Counted from the stretch's first letter, positions 47,901 to 58,662 are shown. The stretch: 63,650 nucleotides of DNA from Nymphaea colorata (GCF_008831285.2 NW_022204830.1:1-63650); one strand, 5' to 3'. The notes: a model not told the origin generated them from the letters alone. Program-made: numbers and translations.

Positions 47901-48270
47901 TTGCGAATCCTTCAATCCAGGCCTTGGACTGTTCTTCGGACGGGGCGGTGCTCACCTCCAGCACGATGGATAAAATTGCTGCTAGAAGAAGGATCCTGAG
48001 GGTAAAATCCTCCAGAGCTTCACAGAAGAGCTCGAGCAGTCCTGGTGGTTAGTGTACTTATTTTTCATTCGTTCCATAGGTTTACCTTCTCGTGGTTAAA
48101 TCTTCTTCCTCATTGGAGATGCCGTTCTTGGCACTGGAGGCCACTCCCTCGAGGATCCAGTTAATATTATCTCCTTTCCGTTCGAGGATCTCGATTTATT
48201 CTGCATAGGAGCGTTCCTGGCAGGTGCTGACTAGCTTTATCAGCTCCTCCTTCGATACCTAGTAAGTCAT
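44954..48270 (-). CDS. Plasma-membrane-type Ca2+-transporting P-type ATPase (P2B)
   Basis: Pumps Ca2+ out of the cytosol with ATP. ATG 48270 to TGA 44954, about 1,080 residues. Visible parts: N-terminal helix; first membrane pair ([12 protein letters not shown] near 47990); actuator loop with DESAMTGQ-type sequence near 47650; TM3-TM4 with [20 protein letters not shown] (about 47190); phosphorylation site [14 protein letters not shown] (about 47060); nucleotide domain with FIKGASE (about 46715); hinge TGDGT-NDAP near 46040 (one base missing); then TM5-TM10 and a basic, helical C-terminus with [17 protein letters not shown]. The last could bind calmodulin, as in animal PMCA. TAG/TAA Q codons occur at conserved Gln/Glu sites. 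A short intron near 45330 and several base losses. Confidence 0.92.
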
Positions 48271-48501
48271 CGATATTCTATGGATTATTTATAGTTTTTA
48301 AAGCAATTTCCATAGATTAAAAACTATCAATAGAAAATCAACTTCCAAGGATGGCCATAAAAATAAGGGAAATCAGCACTGTAGATGACGATGAGGAAGG
48401 CATAGCGTTTATGGAATGAAAATAGAAGTTATTTTTTTGACTTCAAAGAGACTGCTATCCCCTTGTCTATGTTATGGAAATATATGTTAGATATACATCC
48501 A

Positions 48502-49447
48502 TCAATGGGTTCCTGTGACCTTTTGCATGAACCTGTAGGTGGTGATGGCTGCGGAGTTGACGGGGAAGGACCTCATCAGACAGATGAGATAGCCCTTGAA
48601 GAAGGTGCGCCATCCGCCCAAACGGTATTGCTCGCTGAAGCACTGCCACATGCTCTTGTATTTCAAGTCACCCAACTTGTCGGACTGCATGAGGGTCTTC
48701 ACGTAGTCGAAGGGATAGTTGAACACCCAGTAGCTGGTTCCACCCACACCGCCAGCGATGATCGGCACGTAGATGGGCACGCTGTTCTTGTCGACGCCGG
48801 GAGGAGTCAGCCTGCCAGTCAGGTACTCGATGATCGAGAAGTAAAGACAGAGACCAGTGCTCTCACGGACTGTGGTGGGGCCCTGTCCGCGGTTTAATCC
48901 CTTGAATCCGTGCTGTTTGAAGATCTTAACAGTGGCATCGAGAGAGCCAGTGTACACCTTATCGGCTTGGCCTCTCTGGATCTGGATACGGATCCTGGTG
49001 TGTTCGATAGGACACTAAGTGATTGATATCATACCACCAGAAGCGACACGATGAGGCCTGCTCCGAAGGCAGCGATGGTCTTATCGACTTGCTCCAGTGG
49101 AACAGCAACGCCGTTGCCCTTGTACTAGGCGATGGATTTTTTGAAGTTTTAGAAAAGACCAAACCTGACGGATCCGAGGATACCCACACCGATCAGAGGA
49201 GTAAGGGTGCCTGAGTGGAAAGAAAGCGTACCTTTGTAGAGTGCAAGGGGTCCTTCGTTTTTGACGATCTTGGTGAGGCAATCGAGGATGCCTTTGTAAT
49301 TTGGATTTTCCTTGCTCTGGGTCTGGAGACGCACCTTGATGATTTCGAAGGGCTGCATGACGAAGACCTGTGACCATCCTTTGTAGTGATAGGCTTACCT
49401 GCGACCATACCGTTGCTGAAGGCCAAGACACGATCCCAACCACTCAT
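48502..49447 (-). CDS. Mitochondrial carrier family protein (SLC25)
   Basis: Inner-membrane metabolite exchanger of the three-repeat carrier family. Repeat signatures are QPFEIIKVRLQTQ (about 49330), TPIEHTRIRIQIQ (about 48990, in a shifted frame) and YPFDYVKTLMQSD (about 48700), the three Px[DE]xx[KR] elements. Also seen are GLNRGQGPTTVRESTG and the membrane helices between. The start ATG 49447 is followed within ~17 codons by a 20-nt intron (49379-49398). TGA at 48502. The style of repeats 1-2 resembles carnitine/acylcarnitine or ornithine carriers, but substrate residues cannot be assigned safely. One or two base losses near 49150 and 49000. Confidence 0.9.
49379..49398 (-). other. 20-nt intron
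   Basis: GTAAG...CAAAG on the reverse strand. Removal joins the N-terminal codons of the carrier to its first conserved signature. Confidence 0.85.
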
Positions 49448-50284
49448 GCTTTCAAAGATTTCAGATTATATTGCAGTATGGCATCATTTTGAATTTGAGA
49501 ATAGTGGCTGATCTATAGATACAACAAAAATGACCCTACCCAGACTGGGAGAAAGATCAAAGGGGATTAAATGGGTGGAATGGGGTCATAGGATGGAATC
49601 AGGTATGGATGATATGGAAAAAAGATAGATGGATTTGGATGGTAAGCATGCATCATGGGCTTCTGCTCTATGAAAAATGCATTGATAATTAACTTTGCTT
49701 TGATCCTCAGCTCTTGGAAAGATTGCCATTTTTCTACAATAAAAAGATGGACTAATACAATGTTACGCTTAAATAAAAATAAAATAGATGATTAATTACT
49801 CATATAAGCTTTCCTTTATTCCAAAAATATTTAAGAGAACAAATATGCTTGCTTAAGTAACTCTATAAGGGAAAGAGAGATTAATTTACAAAGTTATTCG
49901 TCCTCGATAAAAAGCATAAGAAACCATAAAGCTATTTATATGAAGCCAATCTAACATCTTTGTTTAGCTCTGCCCACGTTATTAATACTTTAAGATTATG
50001 ATATAAGCAGATCCACTTAGAATCACATGGAAATACCACTAATTCATCCATATCTTCACCCAAACTTTTCCGAGAACAAGAACAACATTATATATGATCC
50101 CCTTTGCACTGGTTCGTCCTGAAACAAATACTTTCCCCCCAATGATCCTAATTTATTTTATGATTACTCGTAAATCTTCAAGCAAACCGCGTATACTGCT
50201 TCCAGCCAAACTGACACTCTAAATCCAGTCCAAGAACCCCCAAAGCCATCCCAGGAGCATATCCTAAACCACAAAATAAGAAAA
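49448..50284. other. Intergenic, strongly AT-rich
   Basis: About 840 bases between divergent genes, one of the longest spacers of the chromosome. Runs of A and T and no sustained frame on either strand. A candidate for promoters of both flanking genes, and possibly a replication start by AT-richness alone. Confidence 0.5.
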
Positions 50285-50972
50285 ATGCCTCCTTCCCTCG
50301 CTCCTAAGTTCGCTAAGATCGACAATGCCTTCGAAAGTCTCGAATTAACAGATTTTCTTTCAAATACTCGCAACGATATCGCAGCCTGGAATCTCCTCAC
50401 GATTCTAAGGCAGCCAGTGAGCTCCTACCTGGCCTACAAACACGAGCAAAACGTGCTGAAGGCTAACCACAGCAATAAAATGAACTTGCTCAAAAATAAA
50501 TTTCTCATCGGCCGCTGTCTCCAGAGGCAAGGCAAAGGCAAATCGTCTCTGCTTAGATGAGCAAAACCCACGAGAATATTCGAACAAGAAGAAAAATGAG
50601 TTTTATTACATTAAATGGCTTCGCAAGCAAACAGGATTCGAAAGATAATCATCATGAAAGGAGAAGCGAGATTTACATGAAGACTGCCGAAGGCAAGAGG
50701 CAAAAAATTGATGCAAAAACTTATTTCAGCAGGATATAATAACGTCACCATCAACTGAACTCAGCCTCGACTATCATGAGCACACTGCTCCAGCAAGGAT
50801 TGATCAAAAAAATATATCAACTGCTGAGAAAAGCTCCAGGAAGATCCAGAATGATAAACTTTCACTGCTCCGCCACATTCGCGCGCGAAACCTGAAGAAG
50901 GAAAAGAAAGAAGCTAAGCTTAATGATTTCCGACCCTGGTCATCCAGCAAAAGCGAATTCCTTTAGGAATGA
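50285..50972 (+). CDS. Unknown basic protein
   Basis: ATG 50285 gives 91 clean codons (LAPKFAKIDNAFESLELTDF, ITILRQ-like helix), then a frame break at 50555. The downstream frame contains EYSNKKKNEFYYIKWLRKQ and, after another break, SLDYHEHTAPARIDQKNIST and NLKKEKKEAKLNDFRPW, ending at TGA 50970-50972. About 225 residues, basic, mostly helical. No motif recognised. The start context and continuous coding-like composition support a real gene. Confidence 0.55.
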
Positions 50973-51162
50973 TCCAATTTTAATAATCTATTTACCCTCA
51001 ATCTCAATAAACACCTAATCTCACTACTCTCAAAGCGAGATATCTAAAGTTCTCATGTTTAGCTAAGCTTTTTTGAATGTTGTTCATGTAAATATATGAC
51101 AAAAATCACTGTCAAAACTCAAACAAATTGGAATAAAACACTCTTAGTTACTGTTTTAGTTG

Positions 51163-51666
51163 TCAGCTATTCGCCTTCAAATTCTGCTTCATATCGGCTA
51201 ATTTTTGGTGAATTTTAGGTGCCTCCTCTTCGAACTATAGGAAGGCGGATGGAAGTTCTTATTATCCAGGCCCTTCCATTTCTCTAATTCATTCTCTGCA
51301 GCTTCTTTCAGGATCTTATTGGCTTCCTTGACTTCTCTTTCCAATAGCGTTTCTACGGTTTTCTGCGCCTATGAGGAAGCCTTATTGATGATCTTTTTGG
51401 CTTCTGTCATGTTCTTCGATTGGAAAAGCTCTAGAAGTTTATCAGTTGCTCTTTTAGCTGTTTGAGCTCATTCAGTTCTCTAAATCAAAGGGAGTTTACA
51501 TTTGAAAACGCTTATTGAACCTTATCCGCATGAACTAGAGCTCTGTCTACGCTAGTCGTCACTCTAAGAGAGGCATTTTTCGCAGAGGAGCGGCGAGTTT
51601 GAGCTTATATCTTTATTATCGGCAGTTGGTGAGTTTCGCATTGGAGTCCTTCAATCCTTCCTTCAT
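51163..51666 (-). CDS. Small helical protein, unknown
   Basis: Starts at ATG 51666 (MKEGLKDSNAKLTNC). A break near 51560 leads to TTSVDRALVHADKVQQAFSN, then a 20-nt intron (51480-51499), then an almost uninterrupted amphipathic helix (ATDKLLELFQSKNMTEAKKI, NKILKEAAENELEKWKGL). It ends EEEAPKIHQKLADMKQNLKA and TGA 51163. Roughly 160 residues and no Cys pairs or membrane span. A long coiled coil such as a prefoldin-like or stalk subunit is possible. Divergent from the frataxin-like gene, 134 bp away. Confidence 0.5.
51480..51499 (-). other. 20-nt intron (candidate)
   Basis: GTAAA...TTTAG on the reverse strand within the small helical gene. Length and borders match the other 20-nt introns; a nearby base loss keeps the splice frame from being proven. 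Confidence 0.55.
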
Positions 51667-51800
51667 TGTTATTATTAACAGCGAATATTATTCTCACAAA
51701 CCTTTCAAAACTAGCCCAATCTTACTGAAGTCAAAGCTTGACCGTCCGCAAATAATATTTCTGATTTGCATGCTTCCATTTTAATTATAGCTTATTTGTG

Positions 51801-52251
51801 ATGAAAGCGCTGGCCAAGCAAATCCTGTTCGGAATTATCCAGAACAGCAAGCGTTTGCGCACCTTTCAAAAACCGCTAGAGGCAGAGATGTAACGAGCTT
51901 GATATGCAGCATCATCATCAACAAATAAATCTTCGAACAAGCTGCCCTCCTCAAGCTGATCCGCCTTCGCGATTCCTTTCTTTAGCTTGCCAAGAACCAA
52001 AAGGTAGGCAAAATTGATGTGCAATTCAGTGGATTGAATAGGCTCTAAGTGGCTACAGCCAATGGCAACTTCCTCCTTGAATCAAACAGTGATTTAAGCA
52101 CGCTCTTCTACACATCTCCGTCCACAGGCACATACAAATACTACTATGACACGCAGCAGGAGAGATTCATATCCAACAAGGACGGTCACCTGCTAGACGA
52201 GAATTAAGCAGAGAAGCGCAGAGGCATTTTGGAGATATTCTACCGCTTTGA
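51801..52251 (+). CDS. Frataxin-like protein
   Basis: Frataxin is the mitochondrial regulator of iron-sulfur cluster assembly. ATG 51801 is followed by a basic, hydrophobic N-terminus (MKALAKQILFGIIQNSKRLR) suitable as a mitochondrial targeting peptide. After a break near 51900, the core reads as helix 1 (LLKLIRLRDSFLQLAKNQ), then VDVQFSGLNRLQVATANGNF, then LFYTSPSTGTYKYYYD, corresponding to the frataxin strand block (WLSSPxSGPxRYDW-type), and KDGHLLDENQ at the start of the second helix. The likely stop is TGA 52249-52251. About 150 residues, right for the family. The acidic ridge on helix 1 is weakly conserved, so the assignment is probable, not certain. Confidence 0.65.
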
Positions 52252-52308
52252 TATTATATCACTTCTAACCCACACAAGAGCTTCGCAAAATAGGAGCAAT
52301 CCCCTTGA

Positions 52309-53202
52309 ATGTTCGGATATTATTATAAGTAACAGTTAGTTATTTATGTCGAAGGCCAGGAACTCCCAAAAATGCTACGATTCGATATATTACTCGCTAG
52401 AGCAAACACATAGACAGACTATCGGCACCATCCGCAGCAGAAATACTTTGAACTGTACGAAAAATATACCCTAAAGCCAAAAGATGCATACGCGTTTCTT
52501 GAAGAGAAGGACACAAGACAATATGACTATAAAGTAGACCGAAGAGCTAATGCTGAGTAATAGTATCAGAAGGAGAGGATGGATTAGCTTGAGGCCGAAA
52601 ACATTTCTCTACGGAGGCAAATCTCGGAGCAGAGGATTTGATTGACCGGCTAAAGTACGAGCTTTACTATTGCAACACCCAACTGGACCAAATCACCAAA
52701 ATAGGGTCGATCGAGTATTAGCAAGCAGTCGAGGACCTTAGGCAGTAAATCGAGTAGATGATGCAGTACAATATCAGCGCAGAGTAGGAGTTGAGCCAAT
52801 TAAGGCAGAAGAAAAATGAATTTGCAGTCGATTCAGCAAATATCCTTCCAACAGCCACTAGAATTTCAAGCAAAGAGAACTAAAGGAACGAAATATTGAC
52901 CAAAAGTAATTTCCTGCATAGGAGATGATGAAAAAGCTAACTTAAAGTAACGATAGGCTGCAAAAAAGGAAGAGGAGATTAATAGGCAATTCATATGCAA
53001 TTTGAAAGACATGTACGGCAAGATAATGGGTGGAGATGCACGATCCTAAAGTAGCTTTGGAAATGGCTCAAGGACATGGCCCAAATGAGCAGCAAGCTAA
53101 GGAAATGGAGCAAAAAATGCAGTAATACTTAAAAAAGCCAATCTAGACAAAGCCATAAACTGTAATAAAATCATGGAAGAGGCCCTTGCCATTATTAACT
53201 GA
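52309..53202 (+). CDS. Coiled-coil protein, unknown
   Basis: ATG 52309 gives a clean frame (MFGYYYKQQLVIYVEGQELP, then YFELYEKYTLKPKDAYAFLE) of about 100 residues. A Q/E-rich coiled coil follows, interrupted by one missing G near 52637 (SEQR-DLIDRLKYELYYCN), and continues to QELSQLRQKKNEFAVDSANI. A further segment HDPKVALEMAQGHGPNEQQ (about 53040) precedes a C-terminal helix ending at TGA 53202. Many Q codons are TAA/TAG. The N-terminal part could be a small globular domain. Looks like a cytoskeletal or axonemal protein, without firm homology. Confidence 0.65.
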
Positions 53203-53367
53203 TACTTTATTCTAATAACTAGCCCATTCCATTTCCACTAATACCCCCACCACTCAGCCCGCATTTTAGATTTGGTTGGATTACCGTTGACCTCCAGTAG
53301 ATTATTGACGATTTATTTGTCCTGCCTATCCGTGGCTATAATCTAAAATTGTTGAACCATCTAGACA

Positions 53368-54499
53368 ATGCAATAGCCGAGTCCTCTCGACGACTATGCC
53401 ATGCTTTCTGTTATTGGCAAGGGTTCCTACGCGAAGGTCATCCTGGTCCGCAGGAAGGACAACGGACAGCTCTACGCCATCAAGTCCATGAAGAAGAAGT
53501 ACATCGAAGAGAAAAAACAAGTCAAGAGAGTGATGATGGAAAGGGACATACTCACCAAAATCGACCATCCCTTCCTCATCAAGATCCACTCCGCCTTCCA
53601 AGACGAAAAGAAGATCTTCTTAGTCCTCGAGTATTGCCAAGGCGGATAGCTCTTCGGCCTACTCTCCAAGAGGAAGAGACTCAACGAGCTCGAGTATCTA
53701 TATATCTGACATAGGGCTCGCTTTTACGCCGCACAGATCTTGCTGGCTCTGGAGTACCTGCATTCCCAGAACATCATATACGAGAGTAAATAAAAACTTA
53801 TTCAGTTTGAAGCCGTAAAACGTGCTCATCGGCGCCGATGGGTATATCAAACTGACAGACTTCGGACTATCGAAGAACAATATCGTGGGGGATTCGATAC
53901 CTTTTCTGTCTGTGGGACGCCTTAGTACCTTGCCCAGAGGTGATTAAGAACAAGGACACGGAAAAGCAGTCGATTGGTGGTGCTAGGCTCTCTCATTTAT
54001 TAACTGTCCACGGCTTGCCCCCTTTTTACACCAAGAATCGTAGCTAGCTGTTTGAGCGCATCAAGAAGGAGGATCCGTATATGACGAAGACGTGGAGCAG
54101 CAGTCTGAAGGACCTCTTCAGCAAGCTCTTCTGCAAGTACCCCGAGGAGCGGATGAAGCACGTGGCCGCCCTCAAGTCCCACCCCTGGTTCAACGGCATC
54201 GACTGGGACAAGCTCGTCAAGAAGCAGATCAATCCCTCTTCGTGCCGGTGATCCACTGCGAAAGCGACGTCTCCCACTTCGACAGGGAGTTTACCACTTG
54301 CTCCATCGAGTCGCACACTTCCAGCTTCGGCGACGGCAAGCTCTTCGAGGGATTTTCGTTCGAGCATAAAAAATCGCCGAATTCCCCGATGTAGGGCGAG
54401 AAGATCGAGATGGAACTATAGAAATCGGACTCTGAGGCGAGATTGTGTTTGCGGTTGAGGGTAAGATGGAGGCGGAGGCTTGAGGAGGGCAAGTTTTGA
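53368..54499 (+). CDS. AGC-family Ser/Thr protein kinase
   Basis: Complete AGC kinase, ATG 53368 to TGA 54499, about 365 residues. Gly loop IGKGSYAKVILV; catalytic Lys in YAIKSMKKKY; alpha-C Glu in MMERDIL; hinge LVLEYCQGG. The catalytic loop Y-R-D-L-K-P-Q-N is split by a 20-nt intron and lacks one C of the Arg codon (about 53781). DFG is in LTDFGLSKNN; activation loop TFSVCGTPQYLAPE; WW and APE-region features follow. C-terminal tail with hydrophobic motif FEGFSF near 54345, the PDK1/TORC2-type site of Akt/S6K/SGK/PKC kinases. All motif residues needed for activity are present. Six one-base losses occur, all in short runs, and I take the enzyme to be functional. Confidence 0.9.
53786..53805 (+). 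other. 20-nt intron inside the kinase catalytic loop
   Basis: GTAAA...TTCAG falls within the codon for the catalytic-loop Asp. Removal restores D-L-K-P-Q-N, and the conserved motif on both sides fixes the borders. Confidence 0.9.
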
Positions 54500-55126
54500 T
54501 CTTTTGTATATATGTTTTACGGTTCAGATAGTTGGAACTTATCGATCATGTCAGTAGAAAAGGCACTATTTGCAACTTTGCAAGAAAATTCTATTCTCCC
54601 GAGGATCAAACCCCCTCCATGGGCAAATATAGAATTTTTGTGATGGAGTGGATGAACTTCTATGGATATTCTTGCTCGCTGTTGGGCGTTATTATACTGA
54701 TGGTCCATAAATAGCAATAAAGGCACTCGGCGGGAAAGAGGAACGCTAATCTGCTAATCCCAGTAATAAATCGTTTGTTTATTTATTTATTTTTTCTAAA
54801 AATCTTTACTTTATTATTCACAATTCGATAACTCTCAAATACAATATAACTAATAACTCAACCGGCCCATAATCTTATCAATCCCCACCTCCATCCATCC
54901 TCCACCCTTCCATGCAACTTCAAAACTCCAAACCCTTCCTTTTCGCAAAAACTAAGCATTATATCTCGAGTTACGTCGTCCGTTCTATATTTAATATCGA
55001 TGATGTTTCATTCCCGATTAAAAAAAGTATTTTTTAAATGATTGTCAATAATTTGCGAATATGGGAAATGTAATGCCATTTATATGCAAGCGAAATCATG
55101 TTATTTATAATGATAATTGACTTTTG
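54500..55126. other. Spacer with one weak frame
   Basis: About 630 bases, AT-rich after 54780. A forward frame from about 54520 to 54716 (HVSRKGTICNFARKFYSPED, then GYSCSLLGVIILMVHK) looks partly coding. It may be a short extra exon of the kinase gene or a tiny separate gene with a membrane helix; neither can be shown. The remainder holds nothing recognisable. Confidence 0.35.
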
Positions 55127-55985
55127 ATGAAATTGTTAGAAAATTCTCCCAAAATATCAGAGATTGAGTCCGCTTTGGCAAAGTATACTTTTTTGAGCCG
55201 CAATAGCCTTCCCGGCTACCTCGACGGCTCCATTTTCCTATCTCTCCTCCAAAGTTAGAGTAAATCCTCACCTATTCAGCTTACCCCGACCGCCGGACCA
55301 ACCCCCACTTCTACCACTGGTACATCCTCATGCGGCAGTTCTCAGCAACCACCATTCGGAGCTGGGTCGACCACCGGCTCTACTACAATCCTGACGACGC
55401 GCACATCCAAAACCTCTTCGTAACCTCGCCCAACTCTCCGGCGAAGGGCGGCAAGGGCTCGGAGAGCGGCTCCCCGAGGGGAGAAGAGACTGCGCCTCGA
55501 CAAATGGCCTCCTCCGAAATGATTGAAGCCTAGTACATAATCGATATCTTGCTTAAGGAGCCATCGGAATAAGTGATGGACCAACTTCGACGCTGCCTGT
55601 AGGGCTTCAGGTACCTTCTATTTTACTCAGAGTGGATGTTGAGGCTGGCCTGCTGTCGAGGGAGGTGAGGGTGCGATGCGGTTGTGAATCATCGCGGAGG
55701 CAGGAGGTGGTGAATCTGATCTCTAGATCGATCGAGTACTCGAACCTGCAGGTGAAGAAGTGGAGGGCGAAGAAGGACTCATGCGGAAAACAGACCTCAC
55801 GGTGATTTTTATATCAACTTCATTCTTGTCAGACTAACTGCAAGCGGCAATATTTCAAAAAACAGACCAAGTCAACTCAAATACCGTATTGCATTCACCC
55901 TACGATTAATGGCTAATGGAGTTTAGAATTTAAAGATGATTCGGAACAAATAGAAATAGAACCTCATCCTGCGAGCCAAGAGTGA
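55127..55985 (+). CDS. Unknown protein with GST-C/eEF1B-like N-terminal segment (weak)
   Basis: ATG 55127 begins with a helical stretch (ISEIESALAKYTFLSRNSLP, GYLDGSIFLSLLQS). After a break it reads AYPDRRTNPHFYHWYILMRQ and FSATTIRSW, reminiscent of the small GST-C-like domain at the start of eEF1B and some synthetase-associated proteins. The middle is Gly/Ser-rich. The C-terminal third (VVNLISRSIEYSNLQVKKWR) is helical, followed by a possible 31-nt intron (55801-55831) and a short end. No guanine-exchange domain of eEF1B is visible, so function is open. The 3' end overlaps the next gene start by ~50 bases and is approximate. Confidence 0.45.
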
Positions 55986-56490
55986 CGCTCCCTCAGTCCT
56001 CTCTCCCAAGAAGGACACAATCGCCTACCTAGCCAAGATCCTCCACGCCCAACTCGATCCCAACCAGTACCCGCCAGCAGAAGGCCGCTGATCTCACTTG
56101 CCACCCCCTCCACTTCAATTCTCCCAGGAAACGGTGCATGGCTGACCAGCACCACAGAAACATCTCCAAGGGATCATAAGCATCGATTGTGTAGCAGATA
56201 AAGCGGGAGGAAAACTACCAGCAGTAAAAAAAATTAGCAACATATTGCTACTGGAGCGCCAGAATTTGCGCCAGCAGCAGCAGTTCCTCCTCAAAGAAGA
56301 AGACAAAATAGATCAATAAAACGATTAGCTACGAAAACGCATCAAACAACTCACAGAAAGGATACGGGAAATGCAGGTGGGCCAGCCAGTCAGTAACGAA
56401 CTGGAACGCTACATCACCTTCCAGAAGTTCGAAAAGAACGATAAGGCTAACCTGGACACCAAGTCAAGTGATTTTTTCAAAGCTTCATGA
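55936..56490 (+). CDS. Coiled-coil protein, unknown
   Basis: ATG 55936 opens MIRNKQKQNLILRAKSDAP and DTIAYLAKILHAQLDPNQYP. After breaks at 56090 and 56300 the chain ends as a strong coiled coil (LLLERQNLRQQQQFLLKEED and LRKRIKQLTERIREMQVGQ), then ERYITFQKFEKNDKANLD to TGA 56490. About 180 residues. Q codons include TAA/TAG. The C-terminal helix with a conserved-looking last segment is typical of small dynein-associated or basal-body proteins, but the match is only compositional. Converges with the next reverse gene, 28 bp between stops. Confidence 0.6.
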
Positions 56491-56518
56491 ATATCAGTCA
56501 CCCGCTCGCTTTAATAGC

Positions 56519-57723
56519 TCACAGGCCCACATGGATGGAAAGGGAACGGTCGCTCTCGTCTTGTGGATAGTAGTAGTCGAAATGCAGCTCCAGCTCTTCG
56601 GTTATGCTCCGGGCCAACTCAATTTCCTCGCTCTTGGGCCGTGAGAGTGACGATCCCTTCTGGCTGGACTATTTGAGGAAGCGGAGGCTGGTGTCTTCGC
56701 GGGAGTAGTTTTGCGGACCTGTTCTGAGACATTCTCCACGTAGACTCTGGTCTCGTAGGCGTCGATGGACTCGATGGTGGGGTATTTGCGGTGGGAGGAT
56801 GCTTCTGGCGTCGTTTTCTGGGGCGGGGGTATGTACGCTGATGAAAGTTGCTGCTGGGAAGCTACTGGAGTGACGTTGATGATGTTGATGGACCTCCTGG
56901 AGGCCTGGCTGTGCTGGATGTTGTCGATGCTTGCTGGCAGGTTGTCCTTGTTCACGTATCGACTTATCTCTTCCTCTTTCAGCGTTTTCTGGCTTCGCTC
57001 GTTGACGTGTATCCATAGAGCATTGATGGGGGTGTTCCTGGGGCCTTCCATCTCGTAATCGTTGCACAGGATTGGATTGTGGCATGCGATCTGAAGCTAT
57101 TCGTCTTTTTATATGCTCTGGTGGCTGCTACTCTTTTTCGATAAGGTGATTTCCAGCTTTTGCTTAGATTTGTCCTTCTTCATCTTCAGGATTCTATGCT
57201 TCTCTGGAGTTTTCTCCTTGGTATAGACTTCATAATAGGGGTTACTTTCAACAGTATTTTTGACAACTTTTTTGACATGTACACTATCTTCTTCCTCATG
57301 GCTAATTTGTGGAAAATGCAAATTTTTGAATTTTCGCGTATTAAACCTCGATTCCGAGCTGTGGTGCTTCTTATTCTTGGCGGACTGGTATAGGAGAAGG
57401 AAATATTAGTTTTTTGTGGCGAAACGGCAGCGAATTTGACGTGGTTTTATTGTTTGGTTGATGAAAAATGAAGGAATTGTAAGGCCTTGCGGGGAACTTA
57501 TCGGAAGCGGCTTCGCTGAGATGGTTAGACAGATAGAGATTCTGCTAATTGAGGGTATTGCTAAGGTACGGCTGGCTGATGCTGTGGCTCAGCTTTCTAT
57601 TTGAGGGGTGGCATACATGGATGCGTCCGTGCTCTTGCACCGACAGGAAGGACAATTGTGGACGCTGCTCTGGCTCACCTGGTAGGTTTCGATGGTGGCA
57701 TTCGACCGATAGAGGCTCTTCAT
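56519..57723 (-). CDS. Unknown Ser/Asn-rich protein
   Basis: ATG 57723 starts MKSLYRSNATIETYQVSQSS with a Cys pair (HNCPSCRCKS) close to the N-terminus. A break near 57600 leads into PYLSNTLNQQNLYLSNHLSE and PYNSFIFHQPNNKTTSNSLP. From 57380 the frame is long and clean, reading LHFPQISHEEEDSVHVKKVV, INALWIHVNERSQKTLKEEE and INIINVTPVASQQQLSSAY. It ends EIELARSITEELELHFDYYY and TGA 56519. About 395 residues, mostly disordered with short ordered pieces. No family found. TAA/TAG Q codons sit in the cleanest part of the frame, confirming the code. Confidence 0.6.
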
Positions 57724-57801
57724 GGAAATCGGCTTTATTATTATAAACAATAAGGCTAAAACTAAAATAGAGGTGGTTTGTTTTACTGTTATACAGAGCC
57801 A

Positions 57802-58330
57802 TCATTCCTTCTTGAGGGATTTCCATGCGAACCATCCTCCTACCGCAAGAAGTGCAGCCACTGTTCCGATATATAACCACTTGTTGCCACTTCTTATGAT
57901 TTCAACCTTGGGCCTCCGGCGCCCATCCTACCTTTTAGACCAATTTGAAGGCGTCTCTTCCCTCCTCTCTCATTCCTTTCCCGTTGAACTCGTTGGTGAG
58001 TTTATTAACCACTTCGCTCATGAGTTGTTCCGCTGCATTTTCGTTATCGAAGTTGGGGAATTCACCGCTAGTATAACCTCCTGAGTTCTAGAATATCTCC
58101 TTAGAAGGGCTCCTAATTTCGTAAGAGAGCTGAACTTCCTGAAACCTTGTCTAATTTGTAGATGTAGTAGCTGAGGATGACATTGTCGCCTTTCTTGTAG
58201 TCCTTGAAGATGATGCTAGCCACAATGAAATCCTCCCAATCAGCTGCGTCTCCTGCCTCCACTCTCCACTTATACTCTTTGGCGTTGGCATCTTGGAAAG
58301 CTCGGCTTGCAAATGAGTGTATACTCTCAT
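57802..58330 (-). CDS. Tail-anchored small protein, unknown
   Basis: ATG 58330. After one lost base the N-terminal domain reads SFASRAFQDANAKEYKWRVE and DWEDFIVASIIFKDYKKGDN, followed by an acidic middle (EFPNFDNENAAEQLMSEVVN). A charged helix with KGMREEGRDAFKLVQK leads to a single C-terminal membrane helix (WLYIGTVAALLAVGGWFAW) and KSLKKE before TGA 57802. This layout (cytosolic domain, linker, tail anchor) is compatible with an ER or mitochondrial outer-membrane protein. Not recognised. Three frame breaks. Confidence 0.6.
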
Positions 58331-58662
58331 CGTATCTTTAATTACTATCTAAATTGGAATATGGAGATTATCATAAATAAGTTAAAATATTGTTCAAGAA
58401 TATCGAAATGGAAATTTAGTATTTTTTTTCGTTCTGGGAGGCAAGAATATGCTGATTGATTGTCTAATAAAGATTGGATTTTCAATACTCCTGCAAATCG
58501 ATTAGCAAAAGTCTTCAAACAGTTTTACCTATATTAACGGTTGATAGCCTTATGTTTAAAAGCCTACATAGCATATAAGCATGCATGTATCAGTTATCTT
58601 TCGATGTAATTAAATTTTGCCTCTATATTAATATAAAATGATGATGATAATGTCGAATCTGA
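58331..58662. other. Intergenic, AT-rich
   Basis: About 330 bases between two reverse-strand genes. No frame of interest; it should hold the promoter of the tail-anchored protein gene and the 3' end of the phosphatase gene. Confidence 0.5.

Noticed and set aside
53931-53950. TGA read as tryptophan
   Set aside because: Known genes end cleanly at TGA (NAA10, RPB11, glucosidase I), and Trp sites use TGG; apparent internal TGAs fall at frame breaks.
55127-55985. Full eEF1B guanine-exchange factor
   Set aside because: Only the N-terminal segment is reminiscent; the catalytic exchange domain is not visible.
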